Source: Opitutia bacterium (GTDB lineage Bacteria > Verrucomicrobiota > Verrucomicrobiia > Opitutales > Opitutaceae). Taken from it: 43,603 bases of DNA. The notes under the pieces are model-generated. The model ran no database searches. It was not told where the DNA came from and saw only the letters and a list, made by a program, of their open reading frames with translations. Where the stretch lies: the NCBI GenBank assembly GCA_003142955.1, contig PLOH01000049.1:65404-109006 (forward strand), in the 5' to 3' direction. Below, one piece after another: positions 18,715 to 27,408 of this stretch (within the stretch, counting starts at the first letter, position 1; the number at the start of each line of letters is the position of its first letter). The position numbers and the translations under genes were made by a program.

Positions 18715-19020
18715 TCACCAGTCGGCGTCGTGGGGGAAGACATTGGCGAACTTCACGCTGGAGCGGGGTTCCGCCATCATCGGGGCGACGGTGTCGCGCC
18801 AGAGCTGGTAATGGGCGGTTTCCTTGTGCGCGGCGGGCGCGGTGGGAGTGCGATAGGCTTCGACGAGCACGAAGCGCGTTGGATCGTCCTCCTGTTGGAC
18901 AACGTCGAACCGGGCAATGCCGGGTTCGCGGACCGATTGCCGGGCGTTTTCCAGGCTCGCGGCCGTGAAGGCCTCGACGCAGCCGGCTTTTACGTGAACC
19001 GAGACATGAACGACGAGCAT
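18715..19020 (-). CDS. ABM-domain protein (antibiotic biosynthesis monooxygenase / LsrG-like)
   Basis: 101 residues from the ATG at 19020 ([18 protein letters not shown]). The pattern [34 protein letters not shown] and [13 protein letters not shown] is typical of the dimeric ferredoxin-like ABM fold, which includes quinol monooxygenase YgiN and the autoinducer-2 degrading LsrG. The exact substrate is not clear. The H-x-x-T-x-H-Y-x-x-W segment is the family's usual C-terminal signature. It lies 128 bases upstream of the iron-type alcohol dehydrogenase on the same strand, a pairing that suggests a small catabolic or detoxifying unit. Confidence 0.88.
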   Translation of the reverse strand: MLVVHVSVHVKAGCVEAFTAASLENARQSVREPGIARFDVVQQEDDPTRFVLVEAYRTPTAPAAHKETAHYQLWRDTVAPMMAEPRSSVKFANVFPHDADW

Positions 19021-19422
19021 AGGCTGGCAGGATGGCGATATGCGATAACCCGGATTCCAGGATCTGTCCAAGCGGAATTGTCGCACCGTGGCAGAAGGCG
19101 CCGGATAAGATCGGATATGTGGAAGTCAGGAACCCAGGAAGTCCGCTACTGGATGGCGGTTAGCCAAGCGCGGGTTGAGGACTGCCGCATCGCCTTCCAG
19201 CCTTCCTGATTTCCACATCGATCAACTGTTGCCTGGGGAAAGGCGAAGGCGACTGACGAAGAACGAGAGGGAGAGAATGCAGACGGACGAGCTGGACGAT
19301 GAATTCCTTGGGAAAACTTCGTGCAAAATCGCCGCCAGACTTGACCCGGGGCAGGCCGCTCGCAGCATGAGTAGTGCGTCTTGCGGCGTAGACCGCAGCG
19401 TTGCTTGAATCCCAATACTCCC
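19021..19422. other. Intergenic region with a long inverted repeat
   Basis: Arms 19117-19132 and 19203-19218 (ATGTGGAAGTCAGGAA and TTCCTGATTTCCACAT) match at 15 of 16 positions around a 70-base spacer. The rest of this 400-base stretch shows no gene I can support. A 43-codon frame at 19277-19408 has a purine-rich leader but no recognisable protein. Confidence 0.5.
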
Positions 19423-19647
19423 ATGCACTGGAAAATCGAGATTCTGGAGAACCATAGCGGGGAAATCGGTGAAGCGGTTCCGCACGCGGACCACCTGTTC
19501 GAGTCGGAAGAATACCACTACGACCAGGGTCAGCGGCTGGAGGTGGCCGTGCATCGTACGGCCGACACGCAGTGGCACATCTTCACCGACCTGGACTCCG
19601 GCCACCGGTTCAAGATCCCGCCGGAGAAATACCGCAAGGTCGACTGA
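19423..19647 (+). CDS. Small hypothetical protein
   Basis: 74 residues, acidic and His-rich (MHWKIEILENHSGEIGEA, EEYHYDQGQRLEVAVHR, KIPPEKYRKVD). No family was recognised. Strong alternation of hydrophobic and charged residues suggests a small beta-rich soluble domain. The start at the ATG 19423 is the only one close to the conserved-looking sequence. The nearest gene downstream is the IS481-type transposase, about 350 bases away. Confidence 0.6.
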   Translation: MHWKIEILENHSGEIGEAVPHADHLFESEEYHYDQGQRLEVAVHRTADTQWHIFTDLDSGHRFKIPPEKYRKVD

Positions 19648-19950
19648 GGAACTCCAGAATCCCTCCTGGCCCCCGCTCGTTCGCCCCCCGGCGAGCGGAT
19701 GGGTTTTGTATTTGAATATTGGTGACGCGCGGTCGTGCGGGGTCCAAATTCCACTCGCTGGCGTTCGCGGCCACCAAGCTGGCACGGTTTCCAGAAGTGG
19801 CGGGAGGAGGCTGAGCCTCTGCGCCCAGCGGGACTGGCCAGCAGCCTCCGCGGACAGCTCAGGCGGCTTCTTGCAGTTGACGTAGGGTCGCCGCTTGTCG
19901 GCGGACCGCATTCCCATGGAAAATTGGCCCGGCGACGGTCCGATCCGGAG
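19648..19950. other. Intergenic region left of the IS element
   Basis: 303 bases without a credible gene. The stretch holds a hairpin GCTCG with CGAGC near 19677-19698 and the REP-like element at 19882-19907. The insertion sequence begins at 19951. Long frames on the opposite strand here are shadows. Confidence 0.5.
19882..19907 (+). repeat. REP-like hairpin, GTAGGG head
   Basis: GTAGGGT is followed by CGCCG-cttgt-CGGCG and GACC. The head and the trailing GACC match the element at 17384; the hairpin sequence differs. It lies 44 bases left of the IS481-type element. Confidence 0.55.
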
Positions 19951-21525
19951 TGATAGGTAACACTTAGTCCAGAGTGATGGGTTACACTCTTGGGCATCAT
20001 GCCCTGGAAGAAAGTAACCTCGATGGATGCAATCACTCGGTTCGTCATGCAGGCCCAAAGCGACCGGTTCACGATCACGGAACTGTGCGAGCAATTTGGG
20101 ATCAGCCGGAAGACCGGCTACAAACATCTGGAGCGCTACGCCGAGAGCGGGCTTAAGGGCCTGGCGGAGCGCAGTCACCGGCCGCGCCATTTTCCGCAGA
20201 TCACCGATGAGGCTGTCGAGGCGTTGATCGTAGAGGAACGGCGGCGGCATCGAACCTGGGGGCCGAAAAAGCTGCACAAGGTTCTGGAAGTGAAACATGG
20301 CATAGAATCGCCGCCGGCACGCAGCACCATCGCCGGGATATTGCGGCGCCATGGCTTGAGCGTGCGGCGCCGGCGCAAGCCCGGCGCGTACCGTGCGCTC
20401 AATGAGGGGCTGACCGCACCGACGCAGCCCAACGAAGTCTGGTCGGTCGACTTCAAGGGCTGGTTCATCCTGGGCAACGGGCAGCGGTGTGATCCGCTGA
20501 CCGTGTGCGATAGATACAGTCACTACGTGCTGGCCTGTCGCGCCCAACCGAACCAGCAGTTCAAGGGCACGCTGCACAGCTTCCAGTCGCTGATGCGCCA
20601 GGCAGGCCTGCCGGAGATCATCCGCGTCGATCACGGCTCGCCCTTCGCCTCCTCGGGACTGGGACGGCTGTCGAGCCTGAGCGTCTGGTGGATCGAGCAG
20701 GGCATCGAAGTGGAGTTTACCAGGCCCGCCTCGCCCCAGGACAACGGCTCACACGAGCGCATGCACCACGATCTCAAAGCGGAGGCCACCGACCCGCCCT
20801 CGATCAACTTGGCGGCCCAGCAACGCCGGTTTGAACGCTGGCAATACACCTACAACCATGAGCGCCCCCATGAGTCGCTCGATCAGCAATGCCCGGCGGA
20901 TTTTTACCAACCCAGCGTCCGCCGGCTCAACGAGGGCGACAAACCGTTGGTCTATCCCAGCGATTATGAGGTGAAGCTGGTCTCCGCCACTGGACAGCTC
21001 GCCCACGAGGGCAAAACCTATCACGTCGGCGAAGCCTTCGCCAACAAACGCGTCGGCCTTCGCCTCAAGGCCGCCGGGCAGACCGAGCTGCACTTCGCCA
21101 ATCTCCACCTCGGAAACCTCGTCTTTGATTCGGAAGGGCGGTTCAAACAGACGGCGTACGTCGCTCCGCCCAAGCCGGCTGCCGAGGAATCCAAAAGCTG
21201 ATGAACGCCCAACCCCGTCGATCATCGCCTCATGGGCCCGCTGCCGGTCGCGAACGTGTTCGCCCCGGTACGGCCAATCCATGTCAGCTCTGCGGGGACG
21301 ACAGACAGCGGAGAACACCTCCTCAATCTTCCTTGGGCTCTGGCTCCGGTCGGACCCGCCGAGCCGGGTCCTTCCTCCGCCAGAACCCAAGCTCCCTTGG
21401 TGTTGTTCACCCCCCACGACTCCGTCTCATCACGCATTCCTCAGACCCTAGATTAGTCCTTGTCCCACCCATCACTAACTGTAAAAAAGTGTCACCCATC
21501 ACCCTGGACTGTTTGTTACCTATCA
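19951..21525 (+). mobile_element. IS481-type insertion sequence, apparently complete
   Basis: The left end, TGATAGGTAACACTTAGTCC, matches the reverse complement of the right end, TGATAGGTAACAAACAGTCC, and the similarity continues inward (AGAGTGATGGGTTACACT against AGGGTGATGGGTGACACT). Each end contains two tandem copies of TGATRGGTNACA spaced 23-24 bases apart, and the right end a third, likely transposase binding sites. The element is about 1.57 kb with one transposase gene and about 320 bases of non-coding right-hand tail. No convincing target duplication is seen in the flanks (CCGATCCGGAG left, CTGGATCGCAC right), so the exact ends are uncertain by a few bases. Confidence 0.85.
19999..21201 (+). 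CDS. IS481-family transposase (DDE)
   Basis: 400 residues from the ATG at 19999 (MPWKKVTSMDAITRFVMQA). An N-terminal helix-turn-helix (ITELCEQFGISRKTGYKHLERY) precedes GLKGLAERSHRP, then the rve integrase core: first Asp in EVWSVDFKGWF, second in IIRVDHGSPFAS, Glu in PQDNGSHERMHHDLK. The C-terminal YNHERPHESLDQQCPADFY is also typical. It is full length with intact catalytic residues, so the element may be active. A TTG at 19990 would add three residues. The left terminal repeat overlaps the region just before the start. Confidence 0.95.
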   Translation: MPWKKVTSMDAITRFVMQAQSDRFTITELCEQFGISRKTGYKHLERYAESGLKGLAERSHRPRHFPQITDEAVEALIVEERRRHRTWGPKKLHKVLEVKHGIESPPARSTIAGILRRHGLSVRRRRKPGAYRALNEGLTAPTQPNEVWSVDFKGWFILGNGQRCDPLTVCDRYSHYVLACRAQPNQQFKGTLHSFQSLMRQAGLPEIIRVDHGSPFASSGLGRLSSLSVWWIEQGIEVEFTRPASPQDNGSHERMHHDLKAEATDPPSINLAAQQRRFERWQYTYNHERPHESLDQQCPADFYQPSVRRLNEGDKPLVYPSDYEVKLVSATGQLAHEGKTYHVGEAFANKRVGLRLKAAGQTELHFANLHLGNLVFDSEGRFKQTAYVAPPKPAAEESKS

Positions 21526-21614
21526 CTGGATCGCACCGACAAGCGCCGGCCCTACGCACCATTTGGTGTGGGCTAGCACCGTCTGAAAAGCGCCGGTCAA
21601 CTGCATGACTCGGA
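21202..21614. other. Non-coding right part of the IS and junction to the M48 gene
   Basis: Bases 21202-21525 are the untranslated right-hand tail of the IS, ending in the inverted repeat with three TGATGGGT-like sites. From 21526 to 21614 no feature was found before the stop of the convergent protease gene. Confidence 0.55.
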
Positions 21615-23636
21615 CTAGGATCCAGCGAGCAGCGGCGGCATGGGACAGCCGAGGGCGGCGGCGAACGCCCGCAGCAGTTCGGCCTCCTCGTCCCGGACCA
21701 CCCCGTCGTGGGCTACGGTGTGGGCACCAGCGAGCAGCAGGCGTTGCTTGATCGGCAGCGAGGCGCCGGCGAGTTTGTCGAGCGCGGGATCGAGCTGAGA
21801 AAACTCGCAGGCGGCGGCGTCGAGGAGCGTGAGGCGATCCTCGATCAACTTGAGCTGGCCGGCGCCGTCGCGAAAAGCGGCTTCCGCGGCCGGGCGATCG
21901 GCGGTCTCCGAGCCATCGGTCTGTTGTTTTGCCTCCAGCGCCCCCGCCCAGGCGAGCGCGGAAAGCAGGATGGCGATCTCTCCGACCACCGCGTTGAACG
22001 AGTAGATCTGGGTGGTCACGGCCGCCGGTTCGCCGGCGACCGTGAGATGGCGGAGGACCATTTTCTGCAGCGCGAATTCGAAGTACGACAGGCGCTGGTC
22101 GCACTCGATCAGCGCCTGGCAGGTGGTGGAGAAAACCGATGCGGCGGCGGTTGGGAGCTGACGCAGGACTGGCACGGTGAGCTGGGCCAGGACCAGCCTG
22201 GTGTCCGCCGCCAGCCCGGCGAGCGGCGGCAGCAACTCCCGCACCAGGCGGAGGGTGTCGTCTCCCGCGTGGGCCGCGATGAGGGCGGCCTGGCCGTCGC
22301 CGACATCCTCGTGCTGTTCGGTGAGCAGCGCGTAGATCAAGGCGGGCGCCTCGGGCAGGTTCCGGGCGGCGTCGCGCAACCGCGCGGGCAGGTCGTCAAT
22401 CAGACTGCGCGCATGGTCCACCTGCCGGGGCGTGAGGCTGCCCATTTGGGCCATGATGGCGGCGGGCGCGAAGGCGAGGGTGCGGCCGGGCAGTAGCGGG
22501 GGTGCGTCCGGGGTATTGTAGGCCCGACGCAGCGCCGTTTCTGCCGGCAGCGGCGGCGGTCCGTAGCCGACACTCTGGAAGCTCTCGGTCCGCACATCGA
22601 CCACCGTGGCCGGATCGAAGAATTTCCCATCCCATTGCGGGTCGACGGCGCGGATGCGGGTGTCGAGCGGCGGGTGGGTGGCCCAGAGGCCGTTGAACAG
22701 AACGTGGCTGGTTCCTTCCGCGAAAAAGAAATGCCCGATTTCCGCGGCCTTGTCGGAGGCGAGGTTGGAACCCAGTGCGTAGCCGCCGATCTTGCGCAGC
22801 GCGCCCACGATGCCCCCGGGATTGCGGGTGAATTGCACCGCGGAGGCGTCGGCCAGGAACTCTCGTTGGCGCGAAACGGCCGCCTGGATCAGCCGGCCGA
22901 AGAAGTAGCCGATGTATCCGATGATCATCATGGCCAGGCCGATCGCGAGGATGACGGCCAGGCCCCCGCCGCCTTTGCCGCGGACCCGGACCCGGCCCCG
23001 GCCGAGGCCGCGCAGGATGCCCCGGCCGATCAAGCCGATCACGAGGATGCCGAACACGATGGCGGCCAGCTTCACGTTGAGCCGCATGTCCCCGTTAAGG
23101 ATGTGGCTGAATTCGTGCGCGACGACGCCCTGCAGCTCATCGCGGCTGAGTTTCTCCATGGTGCCGCGTGTGACCGCCACCACGGCGTCGCTGGGAGTGA
23201 GACCGGCGGCGAACGCATTCAGGCCGACCTCGGTGTCGAGCACGTAAACCGTCGGAACCGGCACCCCGGAGGCGATCGCCATTTCCTCGACGACATTGAG
23301 GAGACGGCGCTCATTCAGGTCCGTGGTGTGTGGGTCCACCCGGCGGCCGCCAACGCCCTCGGCCACGACCGCGCCACCGCCGCGGAACTGCGACCATTTG
23401 TAGAGCGAGGCAAACCCGACCACCGTGATCGTGCCGGCGGCCACCACGGCCAGGACCGCCGGATCGAACCAGGTGAGATTCTCGAAATCGTCCCCGTGCC
23501 GGGATCGCTGCGTATTGAGCAGCGTCATCGCCGCGAGGTAGGTCAAGGCGATGGTGCCGAGCACCGCGAGGGCGAACATCACAACCAGCCGGGTAGTGCG
23601 TCGGCGGGCGTGTTCCTGAGCCTGGAAGAAGTCCAT
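21615..23636 (-). CDS. M48-family membrane metalloprotease with a TerB-like C-terminus
   Basis: 673 residues from the ATG at 23636 (MDFFQAQEHARRRTTRLVV). Two helices near residues 16-38 and 60-80 are followed by a peptidase domain with the zinc motif VVAHEFSHILNGDM (His174, Glu175, His178) and the third-ligand region REFLADASAVQF, with further helices between. This is the HtpX-like M48 layout. About 350 further residues follow, helical, ending LLLAGAHTVAHDGVVRDEEA and then LLRAFAAALG, which resembles a TerB-like domain. M48 membrane proteases degrade damaged membrane proteins. It lies directly downstream of lemA on the same strand, a common pairing. An in-frame start at 23687 lies within a wordy spacer and is not favoured. 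Confidence 0.9.
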   Translation of the reverse strand: MDFFQAQEHARRRTTRLVVMFALAVLGTIALTYLAAMTLLNTQRSRHGDDFENLTWFDPAVLAVVAAGTITVVGFASLYKWSQFRGGGAVVAEGVGGRRVDPHTTDLNERRLLNVVEEMAIASGVPVPTVYVLDTEVGLNAFAAGLTPSDAVVAVTRGTMEKLSRDELQGVVAHEFSHILNGDMRLNVKLAAIVFGILVIGLIGRGILRGLGRGRVRVRGKGGGGLAVILAIGLAMMIIGYIGYFFGRLIQAAVSRQREFLADASAVQFTRNPGGIVGALRKIGGYALGSNLASDKAAEIGHFFFAEGTSHVLFNGLWATHPPLDTRIRAVDPQWDGKFFDPATVVDVRTESFQSVGYGPPPLPAETALRRAYNTPDAPPLLPGRTLAFAPAAIMAQMGSLTPRQVDHARSLIDDLPARLRDAARNLPEAPALIYALLTEQHEDVGDGQAALIAAHAGDDTLRLVRELLPPLAGLAADTRLVLAQLTVPVLRQLPTAAASVFSTTCQALIECDQRLSYFEFALQKMVLRHLTVAGEPAAVTTQIYSFNAVVGEIAILLSALAWAGALEAKQQTDGSETADRPAAEAAFRDGAGQLKLIEDRLTLLDAAACEFSQLDPALDKLAGASLPIKQRLLLAGAHTVAHDGVVRDEEAELLRAFAAALGCPMPPLLAGS

Positions 23637-23794
23637 GGGAAGAAAAGCTGAAACACCGAAACGCAGGAAAGCTGAAAACGGAACCACTGAAACGCTGAAA
23701 GCGGAAACGGCCGAGCCGGTTACGGAATCCCGGCCGACGCGCGGTTTGACGGCGGTTGGATTCAGCCTTTCAGTTCTTCAGTCTTTCAGCGTTT
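23637..23794. repeat. Spacer of iterated CTGAAA words in opposite orientations
   Basis: Near 23645-23705 the words gctgaaac, ccgaaacgc, gctgaaaac, actgaaacgc and gctgaaagcgg follow one another. Near 23765-23800 their complements appear (cctttcag, ttcttcag, tctttcagcg, ttttc). The spacer is thus both repetitive and self-complementary. It separates lemA from the M48 gene. Confidence 0.55.
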
Positions 23795-24397
23795 TCACGC
23801 GAAGCTGACTTTCGGGGCCTCGCGTTGCGCCTGATCTTCAATCTGGAAAAGCTGGGCCGCAACGAAGCCGAACATGCCGGCGAAAATCACATTGGGGAAG
23901 GTTTCGCGGGTGGTGTTGTAGATCATAACAGCGTCGTTGAACGCCTGGCGGGCGAAGGAGATTTTATTCTCGGTCGAGGTGAGCTCCTCGGTGAGCTGCA
24001 TCATGTTCTGGTTGGCCTTGAGGTCGGGGTAGGCCTCGGAGACGGCCATCAGGCGGCTGAGCGCCCCCGCCAGGCCGGACTCGGCGCCGAGCAGGTTCTT
24101 GACCGCGCCGGCGTCGGCCGGGTTCGCGGCGGCGGTCTGGGACGCCGCGTAGGCGATGTTGCGGGCCTTGATCACATCCTCGAGCGTGCTGTGCTCATGT
24201 TTGAGGTACCCTTTGGCGGTTTCCACCAAATTGGGAATCAGGTCATACCGGCGCTTGAGCTGCACATCGATTTGCGCAAAAGCGTTCTTGAACCGGTTGC
24301 GCAGCGCGACGAGCCGGTTATAGATGCCGACCACAACGAGGGCCAGCACCACGATGAGGGCGAGGAGAAACAGGAAGGCGGCGAGGACAATACTCAT
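23795..24397 (-). CDS. lemA: LemA family protein
   Basis: 200 residues. An N-terminal membrane helix (MSIVLAAFLFLLALIVVLAL) is followed by the diagnostic LemA segment RLVALRNRFKNAFAQIDVQL, KRRYDLIPNLVETAKGYLKH and FNDAVMIYNTTRETFPN. LemA proteins are anchored with their helical domain outside or in the cytoplasm depending on species; their function is unresolved, but they often occur with TPM or M48 membrane proteases, as here. Full length. The start at 24397 is the first ATG before the helix. The gene is divergent from the TPR gene at 24556, so a shared 158-base regulatory region lies between them. Confidence 0.93.
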   Translation of the reverse strand: MSIVLAAFLFLLALIVVLALVVVGIYNRLVALRNRFKNAFAQIDVQLKRRYDLIPNLVETAKGYLKHEHSTLEDVIKARNIAYAASQTAAANPADAGAVKNLLGAESGLAGALSRLMAVSEAYPDLKANQNMMQLTEELTSTENKISFARQAFNDAVMIYNTTRETFPNVIFAGMFGFVAAQLFQIEDQAQREAPKVSFA

Positions 24398-24555
24398 GGC
24401 GGGGGGGGAGGGGAAGAGTTGAACTTTCGCGGTTGATCCTGGTCCAATCCGGCGGCTGACGCGAGCCCGAACCGGTTATACCTGGTCCGGATGTTTGTAT
24501 CCTTTCGGGCAGGCTTGCCACGCCAGCCGCGCCGGCGCAACCTCCGACAAAACGC

Positions 24556-27279
24556 ATGCATCGTCTGCTGTCCCATTCTCTGGCCCTCGCGGCCGCCGCG
24601 GCGATGGCGGTCGGCGCCGGACTCCGCGGTCAGGAGATCACCCGGCCGAATCTGGCGGGCCCGGTCGACGGCACCCCGGTGGCGCCGCTGCTCCGCCCCG
24701 GTGAAGCGAAGCCCGCGCCGGGCGACTGGATCATGCGGGAAGAGGCGGCGAAGCGCGCGCTGCAGCTGGGTTTTTCGCCGGCGGCGGAGGCGTTGCTGCG
24801 CGAACTGCTGGAGTTGCCGGAGGCGACCGGGGCGGTGAAGAACCGGTTGGTGCTGGAATTGGCCGCAGCCTTGCTGGACCAGGGACGCCTGGCGGAGGCC
24901 GAGCAGGCGCTCGCCCGGTTTACGGGGCCGCGCACGTCTGGTTATCACCTGCGGGCGGGACTGATCGCCGCGTACCGCCGGCAGGTCGATGCCGCGCGGC
25001 AGGAGGCCGGGCAGGTCAAGATCGACGATCTCCCGGCGGCGGAGCGGGGCTGGTTCCGGTTCCTGGAGGGCGTGATGGCAGATCTTGCGGACGACGTTGG
25101 CCGGAGGAACGAAGCCTATGATGAAGCGATCAAGAGCGCGGTCTCCGACCTGCAACGGGCGCGTTTCGAGCTGGAACGCCAGCGGGTCAAGCTGCTGACG
25201 GGCCGGACAACGGAGCAGGCGGTAGCCACCCTGAAACAGAACATGGAACACCTGCAGGGCCAGAAGATGGGCTATGACTTTGCCCGAAACTACGCCATCG
25301 CGCTCAATCTGCTGGGGCGGAAAGCCGAGGCGGTGACCGTGCTGCAGCGCCAGTTGCAGTCCCTGCCGCCGGAGGAAAAGCAGACGCTGGACGACATGCG
25401 GCTGTTGCTGGGGCTGATCGCGGGCCCCGAGAATGGGGTGGGGCGCAACGCGCTGTTCGGACTGCTCGACCGGGCGGTGAGTCGCGAGCCCCAGCGCGCC
25501 GCCCTGCAGTTGCTGGCACGCGGCAGCGACGACGGGCCGGCGCGGGAGAAATTTCGGGCCAAACTGGACCAGCTGATCGCTGCGCCCACGGCGCATCCGA
25601 TCAAGGAGGATCTCCTGGTGTTCCGGGCGCAGGTGGCCCTGAAGGAAAAAAACTACAGCGGAGCGGAGGAGGATGCCCGGACGCTGCTGGAGAGTTTTCC
25701 GGGATCGCAGCTCAAGACGCAGGCGCTCGGGGTGCTGACGGGCGTCGCGTGGGAGTTGCAGCGTTACCGCACCGCGGCGGACCGGGCCGCGCAATTGCGC
25801 GCTGAATTGCCGTCGGGCGATGCACGCGCCCAGCTGGGCGTGCTGGTTGCTGATGCCTATTTCCGGGCGGGAGACTACCGAAACGCCGCCGATGCTTACG
25901 GCTCGGCCGAACGCGAGCCGCCGGCGGCCGTGTCGCCGGGCGTGCTGCATTTCCAGCGGGTACTTTCGGAAATCCTCGATGCGCAAGACCTGTTCGATTC
26001 CGCCCAGTCCGAGGCCGCGCAGAAGCGCTTGGTGGAGGCGGAAACGTTGCTGGATGAAGCGGCGGTCGTGTCGGGCGGCGATGCCGTGAGCCGCTGGGAG
26101 GGGGAATGGAATCTGGCGCGGGCGCTCCAGGTGCACGGTCGGACGGCCGGGGCGCTGCAGCGGGTGACGCGCTTGGTCAACGAACCGGGCGCGGCGGCCC
26201 GGCCGCCCGAATTGGCCATGCGCATGGCCTGGCTGCAAGCGCGCCTGGCGTTTGAGGCCGGGTCGCCGGACGACGCGATCCGGTTGGTGGACGCGCTGCT
26301 GGTGCGGCTGGGATCCGGCGCCTGGGCGGCCCTGCCGGCGGACTTCAAGTCGGCCGTGGCGAGCACGAGCGTTCTGCTCAAGGCGCAAGCGCTGCTGGCG
26401 TCGAGCAAGTCGCGTCCTGCCGCGGCCCAGGAGGGGCTCGATCTGTTGAAGCGGCTGCGCACCGACTATCACGACACGGATGCGGCGGTGTATTCATTCA
26501 TTGCCGAAGCCGACTATTATTCGGCGAGCAATGTGATCGTCGAGGCGCAGCGGTTGTGCACGAACCTGGCCGACACCTATCCACGCAGCAAATACGCGCC
26601 GTTCGCGTTGTACGAGGCCGCGCTGAACGCCGAGCGGCTGGGGCAGGATTCTTCCTACGAGGAGGCCAACCGGCTGATCGAGCGGCTGGTCACCGATTAC
26701 CCCAAGGACGAGCTGGTGTTTTACGCGCGCCTCAAGCAGGGCGACCTGTTCCGGAAACTGAACCAGTTTGGCTCGGCGCAAAAAGTGTACGAGTTTCTCA
26801 CCATTAATTTTCCCCAACAGCAGGACGTGCTGCGGGCGCAGCTCGCGCTCGCCGACTGTCATTATGCCCAGGCGGCGACGGATCCGTCGCACTGGGAAAG
26901 CGCGCTGGCGATCTACGAACGGCTGCAGGATCTGCCGACCGCGCCCGTGGATCTCCGGGTGGAAGCCGGATTCATGCATGGCAAAGCACTCAGCAAGCGG
27001 GGGACCACGGACCGGGCGCAGGCGGCGTGGATGCTCGTGGTCAACAGTTTCCTGCTCGACTCCGCCAAGGCGGGTGAACTGGGTGCGAAAGGCCGCTACT
27101 GGATGTCGCGAATCCTGCTGGAGTTGGGGGACCTCTACGAGCGGGAGGGGAAGCTCGAACAGGCCCGCCGGGCCTACGAGCTGCTGCGGGAGCAAAAGCT
27201 GCCCGGCGGGATGCTGGCGCAACGACGGCTGGCGCGGTTCTCCGGCGAAAGTGCCAGCACCCCAGCCAAGGCGGAATAG
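24556..27279 (+). CDS. Exported tetratricopeptide-repeat protein
   Basis: 907 residues. A signal peptide (MHRLLSHSLALAAAAAMAVGAG) is followed by an almost entirely helical protein with many TPR-like pairs, for example RLAEAEQALARF, YSGAEEDARTLLESFPGSQL and NQFGSAQKVYEFLTINFPQQ. TPR proteins serve as scaffolds; with an N-terminal signal peptide this one should be periplasmic or on the outer membrane. It is followed by ExbB-, ExbD- and TonB-like genes on the same strand after a 129-base gap. Comparable TPR-ExbB-ExbD arrangements in this phylum suggest a link to an outer-membrane energy or Tol-Pal-like system. No lipobox was recognised. Confidence 0.85.
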   Translation: MHRLLSHSLALAAAAAMAVGAGLRGQEITRPNLAGPVDGTPVAPLLRPGEAKPAPGDWIMREEAAKRALQLGFSPAAEALLRELLELPEATGAVKNRLVLELAAALLDQGRLAEAEQALARFTGPRTSGYHLRAGLIAAYRRQVDAARQEAGQVKIDDLPAAERGWFRFLEGVMADLADDVGRRNEAYDEAIKSAVSDLQRARFELERQRVKLLTGRTTEQAVATLKQNMEHLQGQKMGYDFARNYAIALNLLGRKAEAVTVLQRQLQSLPPEEKQTLDDMRLLLGLIAGPENGVGRNALFGLLDRAVSREPQRAALQLLARGSDDGPAREKFRAKLDQLIAAPTAHPIKEDLLVFRAQVALKEKNYSGAEEDARTLLESFPGSQLKTQALGVLTGVAWELQRYRTAADRAAQLRAELPSGDARAQLGVLVADAYFRAGDYRNAADAYGSAEREPPAAVSPGVLHFQRVLSEILDAQDLFDSAQSEAAQKRLVEAETLLDEAAVVSGGDAVSRWEGEWNLARALQVHGRTAGALQRVTRLVNEPGAAARPPELAMRMAWLQARLAFEAGSPDDAIRLVDALLVRLGSGAWAALPADFKSAVASTSVLLKAQALLASSKSRPAAAQEGLDLLKRLRTDYHDTDAAVYSFIAEADYYSASNVIVEAQRLCTNLADTYPRSKYAPFALYEAALNAERLGQDSSYEEANRLIERLVTDYPKDELVFYARLKQGDLFRKLNQFGSAQKVYEFLTINFPQQQDVLRAQLALADCHYAQAATDPSHWESALAIYERLQDLPTAPVDLRVEAGFMHGKALSKRGTTDRAQAAWMLVVNSFLLDSAKAGELGAKGRYWMSRILLELGDLYEREGKLEQARRAYELLREQKLPGGMLAQRRLARFSGESASTPAKAE

Positions 27280-27408
27280 GAGCATGCAGGAAACGATACC
27301 CAACGTGGGCCCGGGGCGGAGGGACGGCCGCGCGACCGTCCGGCGGCTGGGCGAAGATCGCTTTGGCATTTACCATTCCGGCGGAATCCGCGCAGAATGC
27401 CCCCAGCC

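Noticed and set aside
19277-19408. A 43-codon frame after a GAGAGGGAGAG leader
   Set aside because: The peptide has no recognisable feature and nothing else supports translation.
19222-20634. A 470-codon minus-strand frame spanning the left end of the IS element
   Set aside because: It crosses the element border and the transposase gene, so it cannot be an old gene, and no motif is visible.
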